Origin: Candidatus Cloacimonetes bacterium HGW-Cloacimonetes-3
GTDB taxonomy: Bacteria; Cloacimonadota; Cloacimonadia; Cloacimonadales; Cloacimonadaceae
Reading direction: 5' to 3'
Assembly (NCBI GenBank): GCA_002840645.1
Contig: PHBO01000002.1
Span: 1 to 64,000 of the forward strand
Length of the DNA: 64,000 nucleotides
Position numbers and translations under genes: made by a program. This document shows, piece by piece, positions 16,757 through 27,024 of the stretch. Numbering within the stretch: position 1 is the first letter of the stretch; each line of letters begins with the position of its first letter. The notes beneath the pieces were generated by a model that was given only the letters and a program-made list of their open reading frames with translations, made no database searches and was not told where the DNA came from.

Positions 16757-18339
16757 GATTCCTCCTTAAACAAGGGGATTTCTTCGATGCACTTTACAGT
16801 GCCCGAACCCCCACTTTTTTCTTTTATTCTGTTAAATACGTTTATAATCATATCTTCCGGAGTTGAAGCTCCGGCGGTAATGCCAATTCTTATATAAGCA
16901 GAGAAATCCACGCTTTCCAGCTCTTCTGCGCTTTCAATGTGATAAGTTAAGCAGATTTCTTCACAAAGCGAAGCCAAAGCTCTGGTATTGGAACTGTTAT
17001 AACCACCGATAACAATCATCAAATCGCTATCACGTGCAAGCTCCACTGCGGCATTCTGCCTATGTGAGGTTGCCAGGCAAATGGTATTAAAAATCTTTAG
17101 CTCCAATAAGTTAGCAAGCAATTCACACGCCAAATCCTGAAGAGACTTCAGCTTTTGGGTAGTTTGCGATATGAGGCACAACCTGTTACCTGTAAGGGTT
17201 GGGATTGGTTCTCCGGGGGCGATCACCAGGGTGCGTTCATTACCGTAGGACAGCATGCCGCTTACTTCTGGGTGGGTTTTATCGCCTAATATGAGCACTG
17301 GGCAGCCTTCCGCCGCCATACTGCGGATCAATTCATGAGTACGCTTCACATAGGGGCAAGTAGCATCAATAATCTCGTTGTTATTGGCTTGTAAACGCTC
17401 ATAACTTTGGCGGGTTATGCCATGTGAGCGGATAATCACGGTTGCATTCCGGATATTCTGCTCTTCATTTATTACTTTTATACCGTTGGCTTCCAGTTCT
17501 TTCACGATCTGAGGATTATGAATTAACTCTCCCAGGCTGTAAACAGCTTTCCCGTCATTTTTTGCTTCCATGGCAAGCTGGATCGCACGGCGAACCCCAA
17601 AACAAAAACCGGAGTGCTTTGCCAAGCGAATCTGCATATCAGACTTGCCATTATTTTCCAGGGAAAGCCGCATCATCACGATCTCGTTCAGCTTTTCCAC
17701 CTGCTCTTCAATGCTAAGCAAGCTGGTGTCGATCAGGAATGCATCAGAAGCTGGTTTCAGGGGAGCCATAGCACGGCTGCTGTCGGCTAAATCTCTGGCT
17801 TCAAGTTCTGATAATACCTGCTCTATAGGGGTATCAATGCCTTTTTCCTTTAGCTCCATGAAGCGGCGTTTAGCTCTTTCCTGTACATCGGCAATCATAA
17901 AGAACTTAGCTTCTGCATATGGGAAAACAACGGTGCCTATATCCCTGCCGTCTAATACAATACCGCCATCGCAGCCAAGCTTACGTTGTAAATCCACCAT
18001 CTTATGGCGAACTTCAGGTATAGCTGATATTGCGGAAGCGGAGGAAGACATTTCCGGGGTGCGGATAGCATCGCTGATATTTACGCCATCTAAGTATAAT
18101 AGGTTCCCGTTATCAGAATAGCCCACGGAGATATTTATCGTACTCATCAGGTTAATAATCGCCGCCCTGTCTTCAATGGCTAAACCCTGCTTCTTCGCTG
18201 CATAGGCACAAGCTCGATACATCGCACCTGTATCCAGATAGATATATCCGAGCTTCTTTGCCAGAAGTTTGGCAGTGGTGCTTTTTCCCGAAGCTGCGGG
18301 TCCATCGATCGCAACGATAATTCTCTTCATACTTAGCAT
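16750..18339 (-). CDS. cmk-ispH: Cytidylate kinase fused to 4-hydroxy-3-methylbut-2-enyl diphosphate reductase (IspH)
   Basis: 529 aa, one uninterrupted frame. Residues ~1-222 are cytidylate kinase (Walker [32 protein letters not shown]), which phosphorylates CMP/dCMP. Residues ~235-520 are IspH/LytB, the last enzyme of the MEP isoprenoid pathway, with its Fe-S cysteines in [21 protein letters not shown] and [10 protein letters not shown], and the family SHG and DKTHPEV motifs. GGAG lies before the ATG at 18339. Both halves keep their catalytic residues, so two activities are expected. The frame overlaps the rpsA start by seven bases. Confidence 0.93.
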   Translation of the reverse strand: MLSMKRIIVAIDGPAASGKSTTAKLLAKKLGYIYLDTGAMYRACAYAAKKQGLAIEDRAAIINLMSTINISVGYSDNGNLLYLDGVNISDAIRTPEMSSSASAISAIPEVRHKMVDLQRKLGCDGGIVLDGRDIGTVVFPYAEAKFFMIADVQERAKRRFMELKEKGIDTPIEQVLSELEARDLADSSRAMAPLKPASDAFLIDTSLLSIEEQVEKLNEIVMMRLSLENNGKSDMQIRLAKHSGFCFGVRRAIQLAMEAKNDGKAVYSLGELIHNPQIVKELEANGIKVINEEQNIRNATVIIRSHGITRQSYERLQANNNEIIDATCPYVKRTHELIRSMAAEGCPVLILGDKTHPEVSGMLSYGNERTLVIAPGEPIPTLTGNRLCLISQTTQKLKSLQDLACELLANLLELKIFNTICLATSHRQNAAVELARDSDLMIVIGGYNSSNTRALASLCEEICLTYHIESAEELESVDFSAYIRIGITAGASTPEDMIINVFNRIKEKSGGSGTVKCIEEIPLFKEESC

Positions 18340-18445
18340 TTATCTCCAAGGGTACACCCTTTTTTGCAGGCGATATGGAGTCAACACTTTTTTTCTGTAT
18401 TATGATTTATAAAGCATGTATATTCGATTCCTGCTCATTCTTCCT

Positions 18446-18524
18446 TACTTGAATTACTTATGCATTACTTATGAAATACGGATGAGATGCGCATTTCATA
18501 AGTAATGCATAAGTAATTCAAGCA
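18446..18524. repeat. Modular palindromic repeat, copy 1
   Basis: A perfect 30-bp inverted repeat (18448-18477 with 18493-18522) around a 15-base centre ACGGATGAGATGCGC. It is built of 11-base units such as ACTTATGCATT and ACTTATGAAAT. It lies between lysS and cmk-ispH. Confidence 0.9.
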
Positions 18525-18532
18525 AGAAGGGC

Positions 18533-18564
18533 AAAAAAAAGAACCGACTAAGCATAGCCGGTTC
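18533..18564 (-). terminator. Rho-independent terminator of lysS
   Basis: Read leftward: GAACCGGCT-type stem (GAACCG...CGGTTC, 18541-18564) followed by eight T. It is 32 bases after the lysS stop. Confidence 0.85.
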
Positions 18565-18595
18565 CAATGTTATAAGTTATTAGGAATAGTGTGCG

Positions 18596-20092
18596 TTACA
18601 CTCCCTTCATCTGGGGAAAAAGAATCACTTCCTTAATGGAATCATTACCTGTTAGCAGCATCACCAAGCGGTCTATACCGATACCTTGTCCACCCATAGG
18701 CGGCATGCCGTATTCCAGTGCTTCCAGGAAGTCCTCATCCACTACATTCGCTTCATCGTCACCCAGGGCACGCAACTTAGCTTGTGCTTCCAAGCGGGCA
18801 CGCTGATCCATGGGATCATTCAACTCGCTGAAGGCATTGGAGAATTCACTACCGGCAATTATCAGCTCAAAGCGGTCTGCCAACATGGGATTACCGGGTT
18901 TGGCTTTTGCCAGGGGAGAGATCTCTTTGGGGAAATCACATACGAAAGTAGGCTGGATCAGCTTGGCTTCCACAAAGTGCTCATAAAGCACGGCTATCAG
19001 CTTGCCTTTGCCTGCTCCGGCTGGGATTTCCAGATGCTTTGCCAAACAAAAAGCTTTCACTTCCTCAAAATCAACTTTATCCGTATCCAGTCCGGTATAT
19101 TCCGTCACTAAGGCAGGCATGGAAGCTCTGCGCCAGGTGCCACCGAGATTAACCTCGTGACCCTGGTAAGTAAAAGTCTCTTTTCCGATGATGTCTTTCG
19201 CCAGGTGCTTAAACAACGCCTCGGCTATATCCATCATCCCGTTCAGGTCGGAATAGGCTTCGTAGAACTCCATCAGAGTAAACTCAGGATTATGTGTTCT
19301 GTCCATTCCTTCGTTGCGGAAGTTCTTGCCAATCTCATATACGCGCTCAAATCCGCCTACAATAAGCCTCTTGAGGTATAACTCGGTAGCGATGCGCAGA
19401 TACAAATCCACATCCAGAGTGTTATGATGAGTGGTAAACGGGCGCGCATTAGCTCCGCCATATAATGGCTGTAAGATTGGGGTTTCCACCTCAAGGTAAT
19501 CGCGCTCATCCATAAACTTGCGAATGGCGGTTATCAGGTGGGAACGGAGCTCAAACACTTTACGGTGACTGGGATTTAGCAATAAATCCAGATAGCGTTT
19601 ACGGTAACGAAGCTCAATGTCGGCAAATTCATCGTAACGGATGGTCTTGCCGTCTTCAATGCGTTCCTTCACTGCGGGAAGGGGACGGATGTTCTTGCTT
19701 AACAGTGTAATAGCTTTTACTTTAAGAGAGTATTCCCCTGCTTGAGTAATAAACAGAGTTCCATCTGCCTGAACAAAATCACCCGGGTCACAAAGCTTGA
19801 ACAGCTCGTAATTCTCTTCTCCAAGCTCGTTCTGCGCTACGTAAATCTGAATACGCGCGCTTAGGTCCTCGATATTGCCAAAGCCGATCTTGCCCTGACG
19901 GCGCATGGCAACCAAGCGACCGGCAATGGTAACTTGTTCTTCACGCGCAATCCAGCCGTCTTTATCAATAAGTAAGGCGGAAATGAGATGGCTGCGTGAG
20001 GATTCTACCGGGTAAGGATCAATGCCTAAGGCTTTGATCTTCTCCAGCTTTTCCTGACGCAGCCGTATAAATTGATTTGGTTTCTGCTGCAT
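18596..20092 (-). CDS. lysS: Lysyl-tRNA synthetase, class II
   Basis: 498 aa, normal length. An N-terminal OB-fold anticodon-binding domain (VTIAGRLVAMRRQGKIGF, ~58-150) is followed by the class II catalytic core with motif 2 FRNEGMDRTHNPEFTLMEFY split here as FRNEGMDRTHNPEFT, and motif 3 GIGIDRLVMLL near the end. It charges tRNA-Lys. It starts 11 bases after the upstream S1-domain gene, so both are probably one transcript, ending at the terminator at 18533-18564. Confidence 0.97.
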   Translation of the reverse strand: MQQKPNQFIRLRQEKLEKIKALGIDPYPVESSRSHLISALLIDKDGWIAREEQVTIAGRLVAMRRQGKIGFGNIEDLSARIQIYVAQNELGEENYELFKLCDPGDFVQADGTLFITQAGEYSLKVKAITLLSKNIRPLPAVKERIEDGKTIRYDEFADIELRYRKRYLDLLLNPSHRKVFELRSHLITAIRKFMDERDYLEVETPILQPLYGGANARPFTTHHNTLDVDLYLRIATELYLKRLIVGGFERVYEIGKNFRNEGMDRTHNPEFTLMEFYEAYSDLNGMMDIAEALFKHLAKDIIGKETFTYQGHEVNLGGTWRRASMPALVTEYTGLDTDKVDFEEVKAFCLAKHLEIPAGAGKGKLIAVLYEHFVEAKLIQPTFVCDFPKEISPLAKAKPGNPMLADRFELIIAGSEFSNAFSELNDPMDQRARLEAQAKLRALGDDEANVVDEDFLEALEYGMPPMGGQGIGIDRLVMLLTGNDSIKEVILFPQMKGV

Positions 20093-20103
20093 TTACTGTG
20101 TTT

Positions 20104-21654
20104 TTATAAGTCTTTGAAAGGATTATCTTCTACGGGGCTAACCTTTTGGTTGGCATACTTGCGCCATTCTTCATCGCTTTTTCCTCTGCCTCTGCCACCG
20201 TCACGGCGCTGACCACTGCTGTCGCCTCTGTTTCCGCCACGGTAGTTATCGCTACTGCCGCCGCCTCGAGATTCACGTGCTTGGTTTTCCTCAAAGCGGG
20301 GACGTGCTTCGATAACTTCGTCGGGACCGCGATCAGTGTAATCCAATGTGATACGATGGGCTTCTTTGTCTAAGGCAGTAACCATCAGAGTAATTTTGTC
20401 TCCACCTTTAAAATCATCTGTTTTACGGATGCGGGAGCGGGGGAGCAAGCCTGTTACGCCATCGGCGATGGACACAAACAAGCCGAAGTTGGTGCTGCTT
20501 TCCACCACGCCTTCAAAGCCGGTGTTAAGCTGTATGATTTCGTCTATCTTATCCCAGGGGTCTTCCTGTAAGGCTTTCAAGGAAAGGGATATCTTGCGGG
20601 TATCGGGATCTATACGCAATATCTGAACTTGCACGAATGTGCCTTCTTTCAGAATTTCGCGGGGGTGAGCGATGTTTCGGCTACGGCTCATTTCAGAAAT
20701 GGGAATAAGCCCTTCCACGCCTGGTTTCAGCTCTGCAAAGGCACCAAAATTGTGCAAGCGGAGAATACGGCAATTGATAGTATCGCCTTCGTGAAGCTCA
20801 CTAAGAGCTGCGGTGAAGGGGTTCTCTTGCAATGCTTTAAGAGAAAGAGCAATCTTGTCGCCCTTTATCTCGAGTATCTTGACGTCCATTTCTTGTCCGA
20901 TCTTCAAATCATCCTGTGGCTTAACCACATGTTGCCATGATATCTCGGAAACGTGCATTAAGCCTTCAATGCCACCAATATCAACAAATGCACCAAAGCT
21001 GGTCATACGCATCACTGTGCCTTTAACTACGTCGCCCACATGCAGATGTTCAAGGGCGGCAGCTTTAGTTTCCTGTTCCTGTGCTTCTGCCAGTTGACGG
21101 TGCGAAACCACAATCCGGCGACAGTTTTCCGAACACTCAATCACGATAAAGTCCAGAGTTTTACCTATGAAGACACTGCTGTCTTCAGTTGGACGCAAAG
21201 ACACCTGTGAGAAGGGGCAAAATGCCCGTGCACCCAGGATATCAACGTTAAATCCGCCTTTAGTGGGCGAATAAATCTTGCCCTGAACGGGTATCTTCTT
21301 CTCGAAAGCATCGAGAATGGATTGCTTGTCCACGTATTGCTTAGTGAGGCTTTTACCAACCACATAGCCCTGATCGTTCTGATCAACTACATAGCCTTTC
21401 AGGGTATCACCTACGGCTAAATGCAACACGCCTTTTTCATCGGAATAATCGCCGATTTCAGCGTAGGCATCGAACTTCCCACCGAGGTTAAGAATCAGGT
21501 ATTGCTCGCTGATACTAACGATCGGGGCTTCGACAACATCGCCTTTTTTGATTTCAGTAGTGTTTTGAAAGGATTCTTCGAGCATGCGAAGATATTCTTC
21601 TTTCAATTCTTTCATTGCAGCTTTGCTGCTGGTATCATGCACCTTGTCTGACAT
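20104..21654 (-). CDS. Second S1-domain RNA-binding protein with RGG-rich tail
   Basis: 516 aa. Five S1 domains can be traced (~38-430), with canonical segments such as MTSFGAFVDIGGIEGLMHVSE and LHNFGAFAELKPGVEGLIPIS (partly quoted). The last ~70 residues are rich in Arg, Gly and Ser (ESRGGGSSDNYRGGNRGDSS), a tail type that binds RNA. A full S1 (rpsA) is 3.4 kb downstream, so this is a paralogue; other bacteria also carry a second S1-like protein of unclear role. GGAG lies seven bases before the ATG. Confidence 0.9.
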   Translation of the reverse strand: MSDKVHDTSSKAAMKELKEEYLRMLEESFQNTTEIKKGDVVEAPIVSISEQYLILNLGGKFDAYAEIGDYSDEKGVLHLAVGDTLKGYVVDQNDQGYVVGKSLTKQYVDKQSILDAFEKKIPVQGKIYSPTKGGFNVDILGARAFCPFSQVSLRPTEDSSVFIGKTLDFIVIECSENCRRIVVSHRQLAEAQEQETKAAALEHLHVGDVVKGTVMRMTSFGAFVDIGGIEGLMHVSEISWQHVVKPQDDLKIGQEMDVKILEIKGDKIALSLKALQENPFTAALSELHEGDTINCRILRLHNFGAFAELKPGVEGLIPISEMSRSRNIAHPREILKEGTFVQVQILRIDPDTRKISLSLKALQEDPWDKIDEIIQLNTGFEGVVESSTNFGLFVSIADGVTGLLPRSRIRKTDDFKGGDKITLMVTALDKEAHRITLDYTDRGPDEVIEARPRFEENQARESRGGGSSDNYRGGNRGDSSGQRRDGGRGRGKSDEEWRKYANQKVSPVEDNPFKDL

Positions 21655-21785
21655 AAGTATCTCCTAACGACATTTCAGAATGACCACGTTTTCCAGAGGC
21701 TTGATTTTGTAAAGGTTTTTATTTAAAAGCAGTTCGGTAAAATAGGATAGCCCACCCCCAGTTTTTACGATAAAACAGATTTATG

Positions 21786-21791
21786 TTGACA
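21786..21791 (+). promoter_or_regulatory. TTGACA -35-like box before the 356-aa lipoprotein gene
   Basis: TTGACA 58 bases before the GTG start; no good TATAAT-like -10 at 16-18 bases. Confidence 0.35.
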
Positions 21792-21849
21792 CAAACCAAT
21801 GCTTTTCGCAAACTTGGACACTAAAGTTTAGAAACTCGAGAGGTGAAGC

Positions 21850-22920
21850 GTGAATAAATCTTTGCTGTTATCCCTAATAGTTGTGGCACTTATGTTTACA
21901 GCTTGTTGTAAAAACAAAGTAACTGAGAAAAAGATGGATAATCCCAAACAAGGTGATACGAACTATAACTACACCGGAAGCACTTACGAGCAAAACTACG
22001 TTTGGGGTGGAGCTATGAACATGGCATGGAGTGAACTGATAGAGAGCTTCACTCAGGATAAAATAGAGCTTGATTCCTCCGATCCTATGGTTCAGAGTAC
22101 GCTGGACAAACTGAATGAGCCTGTATTTGGCAAGCAAGATATGGACGACACAAGTTATTATATTAAAAGCGGATACGGAAAGAAAACTATAGACCTCATC
22201 AATAAAGAGTGTCGTGATAAGTTCCCATCTAAAAGCATTGCTGACCTGAAGATAAACCTCGGCGAAAGGGATATCATTTCGTATGCCTATTTTCTGAAGG
22301 AGATAGAATATCAAAATACCTTCACCAAGCAAGATATTAGCTTTGATACTAAGAAAGTGAAAGGCTTTGCCGCTAATGGAAATTCTTATGCAAATGTGTA
22401 TATATTGGACTACACAAATGATGATAAGTTCTTGATAGGCATAAAGCTTAAGGATAACCAAGATCAGATTTTCCTTGGGAAGGGATATCCTATGGACAAG
22501 CCGGATGAGCTGGTAAAACTATTGCGTGAGAAAGCTCCCCTGCAAACTGATCCTGAAACCTATTTAGGAAAACCAATGAACAAAAAGGATGTGTTTCAAG
22601 CACCGATGCTGCACTTGGACTACGAGCGTTCCTATGACGAAATGATAGGGCAACGCTTACTAAATCCTGCACTAAAGGGCTACGTAATCTCCATTATGCA
22701 AGAGATTGTGAAGTTCGATATGGACGAAAAGGGTGCTCGCGTAGAAAACGAAGCTGTGATTGGTATGGTTACTTCCGCAGGTCCAGGACAAGATCCCTAT
22801 AAGCCCAAGCTGTTAATACTGGACAAGCCATATTGGGTTATGATGAAACGCTATAACTCCAACAATCCATATTTCATCCTGGGAGTTCAGAACACGTCTC
22901 TGATGAAACCCGTGGAATGA
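21850..22920 (+). CDS. Lipoprotein of unknown function
   Basis: 356 aa. It starts at GTG, with AGAGGTG a few bases upstream. The N-terminus is a lipoprotein signal (SLLLSLIVVALMFTAC), followed by a second cysteine and a polar linker. The rest is a soluble mixed alpha/beta protein (FVWGGAMNMAW-like region, YAYFLKEIEYQNTF, FAANGNSYANVYILDYTNDD, MLHLDYERSYDEMIG, KPYWVMMKRYNSNNPYFILGV). The end resembles serpin-like surface proteins in general layout, but I cannot support an assignment. Single gene before glycerate kinase. Confidence 0.7.
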   Translation: MNKSLLLSLIVVALMFTACCKNKVTEKKMDNPKQGDTNYNYTGSTYEQNYVWGGAMNMAWSELIESFTQDKIELDSSDPMVQSTLDKLNEPVFGKQDMDDTSYYIKSGYGKKTIDLINKECRDKFPSKSIADLKINLGERDIISYAYFLKEIEYQNTFTKQDISFDTKKVKGFAANGNSYANVYILDYTNDDKFLIGIKLKDNQDQIFLGKGYPMDKPDELVKLLREKAPLQTDPETYLGKPMNKKDVFQAPMLHLDYERSYDEMIGQRLLNPALKGYVISIMQEIVKFDMDEKGARVENEAVIGMVTSAGPGQDPYKPKLLILDKPYWVMMKRYNSNNPYFILGVQNTSLMKPVE

Positions 22921-22974
22921 CAAGGGTAATAATATAAATATCCCATAGATTAAACACTAAAAGAATGTAACATT

Positions 22975-24138
22975 GTGGATAACATTCTCTCTTCCCTTGA
23001 AGAAGCGTTAAAGCAGTATTCTGCTTTTCCATATCTGTGCAAGCTGATTTCAAGTGTAAACTATTCAAGCCATGTTAATCTTTTGGCGATTGGTAAGAGT
23101 GCCTATTCCATGGCACAGGCAGCTACAGATATATTGATAAACAGAGGTGTTGAGTACGACGGATATTTGCTTACCAAATATGGGAATGCACCTACAAAAC
23201 TGCCTGATCTAATCACTTTTGAAGCGGGGCACCCGGTACCGGATTCGAATAACATCCTCTATAGCCGTTCCATACTTGGATGGCTTTCCTCCCTCCCACC
23301 CGAAGAAGATATTATCATCCTGCTTTCAGGTGGAGGGAGTGCACTGTTTGAATTACCTGAGGGGCGAACCACGCTTGATGATCTGGCAGAGCTTAATAAA
23401 CGCCTGTTAAACAGCGGCATGAGCATTGCTAATATGAACGCTGAACGTAGCAAGTTTTCCCGGGTAAAGGGCGGCAAAGCTCTAAAGTATATTGCCTGTA
23501 AACGGGTGTTCTGTTACGCATTGTCCGATGTGGAGGGAAACAATCCTACCGTCATTGCCTCAGCCCCTTTTTTCCCTGCTGAGTTCGCAGAAATTGCCTC
23601 TAACTATTACATAGCTGAGGACAAGGCTAAGCAGCAAAACATAACTTATCACATTGTAGGTGATAACCAATCGTTTATGGTTACTTTAGCTGAGAGTATC
23701 GGTATGCTTGTAACGGTACACCCAGATTTTATTACAACTACTGCCGAAATATGGTCACAAACTCTGGCAGATTTTGCCAAAGACGCTAACAACAGAGGTA
23801 TCCATATATTCGGAGGGGAAACGCCATTGACTGTTACAGGCACCGGCAAAGGCGGACGTTGTACTCAAATTGCATTGGATTTTGCCTTACGCATTTCCGG
23901 TTACAAAAACATCAGCCTGATTACCTATGCTACTGATGGCAGTGATAATTTGTCCTCTGTGGGTGGTGCAATTGTAGATGGAGATACAATTGCCCGCGCT
24001 AAGGCAATGGGGTTAGATGCTGAGAGTGCGCTCTTCCGCAATGATGCCTTCTCTTTACTAAACGCGATAGGTGCTATAATTGCCGCCTTCCCATACTCAG
24101 TAAATGTAAACGATGTATTTGTGCTTTCCATTGCTTGA
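22975..24138 (+). CDS. Glycerate 2-kinase (GckA/MOFRL family)
   Basis: 387 aa, start GTG with a weak ribosome site. The two-domain GckA (DUF4147 plus MOFRL) family is shown by LLAIGKSAYSMAQAA, FEAGHPVPDSNN, LLSGGGSALFELPEG, SRVKGGKALKYI, and in the C-terminal domain GGETPLTVTGTGKGGRCTQ and ATDGSDNLSSVGG. The enzyme makes 2-phosphoglycerate from glycerate. A permease follows, and pyruvate kinase is encoded just beyond on the other strand, so a role in moving glycerate into lower glycolysis is plausible. Confidence 0.9.
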   Translation: MDNILSSLEEALKQYSAFPYLCKLISSVNYSSHVNLLAIGKSAYSMAQAATDILINRGVEYDGYLLTKYGNAPTKLPDLITFEAGHPVPDSNNILYSRSILGWLSSLPPEEDIIILLSGGGSALFELPEGRTTLDDLAELNKRLLNSGMSIANMNAERSKFSRVKGGKALKYIACKRVFCYALSDVEGNNPTVIASAPFFPAEFAEIASNYYIAEDKAKQQNITYHIVGDNQSFMVTLAESIGMLVTVHPDFITTTAEIWSQTLADFAKDANNRGIHIFGGETPLTVTGTGKGGRCTQIALDFALRISGYKNISLITYATDGSDNLSSVGGAIVDGDTIARAKAMGLDAESALFRNDAFSLLNAIGAIIAAFPYSVNVNDVFVLSIA

Positions 24139-24199
24139 AAGCAGAGTAATTACCTAAGAATTAGAACATAATATAATCAATGAAATGGGATGAGTTGCC

Positions 24200-25432
24200 A
24201 TGGATCAAATAATAGTTATTGCTACGCTTATAGCGTTCATCGTATTTTTTATCTGGGATAAAGTACGTTACGACTTAGTAGCTTTAGGAGGTCTGTTTAT
24301 TATCTCCATAACTGGGGTAATACCTATTCAGACAGCTTTCTACGGTTTTTCTAATCCTGCATTAGTTACAGTCGTCGCAGTAATGATTATCAGCAGGGGG
24401 ATGCAACACTGCGGGCTAATGAACTGGATAACTTCCAGGTTAAATTGGTATGGTGAATCTCCCGTTTTTCTGCTCTTTCCCTTCACTATCCTCACGGCTA
24501 TAGCTTCTGCATTTATGAATAATGTTAGTATTATTATGCCCTTATCTATGAAAATGGCAAGACAACGAAATCATCCGGCTTCTTTGATACTGATGCCACT
24601 GGCTTTTGCTACTTTGCTGGGGGGCACATTAACCCTGGTTGGTGCTGCGCCAAATATTATCGTCTCATCAATACGGGCAGAGAATCTTGGTACTGCTTTT
24701 AGTATTTTTGATTTCTTCAAAGTAGGGCTACCCTTAGCAATATCGGGCATATTATACCTAAGTTTCGTAGGCTGGCGTTTTTTGCCCTCCAATATCACGG
24801 AAGAAAGTGCTGAAGAGCCACCACAAAAGGAAGAGGAATACTTCACTAATAAAATTCCGGCTTACCTCACAATACTTGCCATTAGCGTTACCCTGGTTAT
24901 TTTGAAGCTGCTTCCCACTCACATTGCTTTTCCGCTGGGAGCACTGGTTATGGTACTTTTAGGAGTTATTCCTCACGATGATGTTTACAAAGGTGTAGAT
25001 TGGTCTGTAATCGTAATGCTGGGTGCCCTGATCCCATTTGGCAGAGCCATGACCAATTCCGGTGCTGCTTCATACATCGGTAATATTCTCGAATCACTCG
25101 CATTGACTTCTGCTCCCTGGATTCTGGTAGGTATCATGCTACTGTTCACGATGCTGCTTACGAATCTGATAAACAATGCCACAACAGCCATCATCATGGC
25201 TCCCATTGCAATTGGCTTGGCACAAAGCACGGGGAGCAACCAGGATTTGTATCTGATGACTGTTGCTTTAGGCGCATGCTCTACCTTTTTAACTCCAATC
25301 GGACATCCTGCCAATATGTTGATTAAAGTACCGGGGAAATACCGTTTCAGTGACTATTGGAAGCTGGGCTTAGTTATCCAGCTTATCAACCTTGTTGCCG
25401 GGACTTTTTTACTGATACACTACTGGGGCTAA
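24200..25432 (+). CDS. SLC13/ArsB-NhaD type permease
   Basis: 410 aa, about ten membrane segments. Family features are the two repeated re-entrant regions AFMNNVSIIMPLSMKMA and NLINNATTAIIMAPIAIG, each with the NN pair, followed by the GGTLTLVGAAPNIIVSS and FLTPIGHPANMLIKVPG motifs. Members move dicarboxylates, sulfate or other anions with sodium. The two TrkA-C domains often inserted in bacterial members are missing, so it is the short form. The gene follows glycerate 2-kinase by 61 bases; uptake of glycerate or a related acid is inference from context. Confidence 0.85.
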   Translation: MDQIIVIATLIAFIVFFIWDKVRYDLVALGGLFIISITGVIPIQTAFYGFSNPALVTVVAVMIISRGMQHCGLMNWITSRLNWYGESPVFLLFPFTILTAIASAFMNNVSIIMPLSMKMARQRNHPASLILMPLAFATLLGGTLTLVGAAPNIIVSSIRAENLGTAFSIFDFFKVGLPLAISGILYLSFVGWRFLPSNITEESAEEPPQKEEEYFTNKIPAYLTILAISVTLVILKLLPTHIAFPLGALVMVLLGVIPHDDVYKGVDWSVIVMLGALIPFGRAMTNSGAASYIGNILESLALTSAPWILVGIMLLFTMLLTNLINNATTAIIMAPIAIGLAQSTGSNQDLYLMTVALGACSTFLTPIGHPANMLIKVPGKYRFSDYWKLGLVIQLINLVAGTFLLIHYWG

Positions 25433-25451
25433 ACCAAGCTAATTGATATAG

Positions 25452-26870
25452 TTATAGTTCAAGTATCTCCAGCCGGTGATTAGCATTTGGATTGCTTGTT
25501 GAAGGAACTTCCACGATTACGGCATATTTGTTTGTGTCGTCAAATTGCAATTTACCCCGGATAAATGCCTTCCAATCCTGCGGCATGCCCTCTAAACACA
25601 CTGCCTTCACTCCCCAAGAGAATTGCAGATTCTGGCAGGTTTGGTAGTCCATTGATACTGCCGTTACCCACACAGGTAATTTGAAACGTGAGATCATTCT
25701 GGCGGTGTGCCCCGAGACTGTGTGTGCCAGTAGTATTGCCGGCATCAGATGAGTAACAGTCTGATAAACATTATGCGAAACTACATCTGTAATATGTGCA
25801 GCATCGGGACGGTAAAAGTCTGATACCCGTTTGTTATTATTTATCGTGCCAATGTGCGGTTCTGTCGCCGCAGCAATCTTAACCAGCATTTTCACGGCTT
25901 CCAGAGGATAATTACCTATAGCGGATTCCTCGGACAGCATAATGCAATCTGTTCCATCCAACACAGCATTTGCTACATCAGTAGCTTCGGCACGGGTGGG
26001 ACGTGGATTATCCACCATAGACTCCAGCATTTGAGTTGCTGTGATAACAGGTTTCCCAAAGAGATTCGCTCTTGCGATCAGCCGTTTTTGCACGATAGCC
26101 AATTCTTCTATGGGTATTTCCACTCCCAAATCACCTCGTGCAATCATTATTCCATCAGCTTCATTCAGGATTTCATCCAGCTTCACTAAAGCATCAGCCC
26201 GTTCTATTTTCGCCACGATAAACGGTTTATACCCCAGCTCTGCGGCTGCCTTGCGAACAGCGACTACATCTGCGGCTTCATCCACAAAGGATTGGCTGAT
26301 AGCATCCACACCATTTTCCAGGGCGGATTTCAGGCATTCGTGATCCCTCTTGGTGAAGGCGCAAATTCCCAGATTAATGCTTGGCAAGTTCATGCCTTTG
26401 TTAGAGCGGATTTCACCGCCAACAAGAACTCTGCACTGTATTTCAGTTTTATCAGTTTGCAGAACTATTAGTTGAATCAAGCCATCATTCAGAAACATCA
26501 CATCATCCGGGTGTACTGCTTGCGGTAAGCTTGGCAGAGTAACAGAAACGCGGGTTTTATCGCCGATGAATTGCCGGGAAGAAAGCGTGATAATATCATC
26601 CACTTCCAGGGTATAAGATTCTTCTTTCAGCTTTCCCAGCCGGATTTTAGGACCGGGAAGATCAGCAAGAATAGTTATACTTCTACCTGCCTTCTTGGCT
26701 GCATTGCGCAGGTTTGTTATCGATTTGGCGTGGTAAGCAAAATCTCCGTGAGAGTAATTCAGCCTTGCTATGTCCAATCCCGCAACAATCATTTGGTACA
26801 TCATCTCCGGTGTTTCGGAGGCGGGACCAATCGTGCAGACAAGCTTGGTTTTGTTTGTCTTCATGCTCAT
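25452..26870 (-). CDS. pyk: Pyruvate kinase
   Basis: 472 aa from the ATG at 26870, preceded by GAAGGAAG; an in-frame start at 26903 is less likely. Signatures: CTIGPASETPE at the N-terminus, LADLPGPKIRLG, the B domain (residues ~75-160), VAKIERADAL, the active-site segment IMIARGDLGVEIPIEE and TATQMLESMVDNPRPTRAEATD (partly quoted). It lacks the additional C-terminal phosphohistidine domain of some bacterial forms. It converts PEP and ADP to pyruvate and ATP. Convergent with the permease gene, 19 bases apart. Confidence 0.96.
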   Translation of the reverse strand: MSMKTNKTKLVCTIGPASETPEMMYQMIVAGLDIARLNYSHGDFAYHAKSITNLRNAAKKAGRSITILADLPGPKIRLGKLKEESYTLEVDDIITLSSRQFIGDKTRVSVTLPSLPQAVHPDDVMFLNDGLIQLIVLQTDKTEIQCRVLVGGEIRSNKGMNLPSINLGICAFTKRDHECLKSALENGVDAISQSFVDEAADVVAVRKAAAELGYKPFIVAKIERADALVKLDEILNEADGIMIARGDLGVEIPIEELAIVQKRLIARANLFGKPVITATQMLESMVDNPRPTRAEATDVANAVLDGTDCIMLSEESAIGNYPLEAVKMLVKIAAATEPHIGTINNNKRVSDFYRPDAAHITDVVSHNVYQTVTHLMPAILLAHTVSGHTARMISRFKLPVWVTAVSMDYQTCQNLQFSWGVKAVCLEGMPQDWKAFIRGKLQFDDTNKYAVIVEVPSTSNPNANHRLEILEL

Positions 26871-27024
26871 TATATCTTCCTTCCATCCATCAATTTCCGG
26901 CATCAGGTATTTAGTTATTGAAAGTTTTCTGTGCCTATAATAAACTACATCATTTTGGCTGCTTCACAAAGAATATTCTAAGGGATTGAAATGTGGTCGA
27001 AACATTGGATATCGCTTTATGCAT

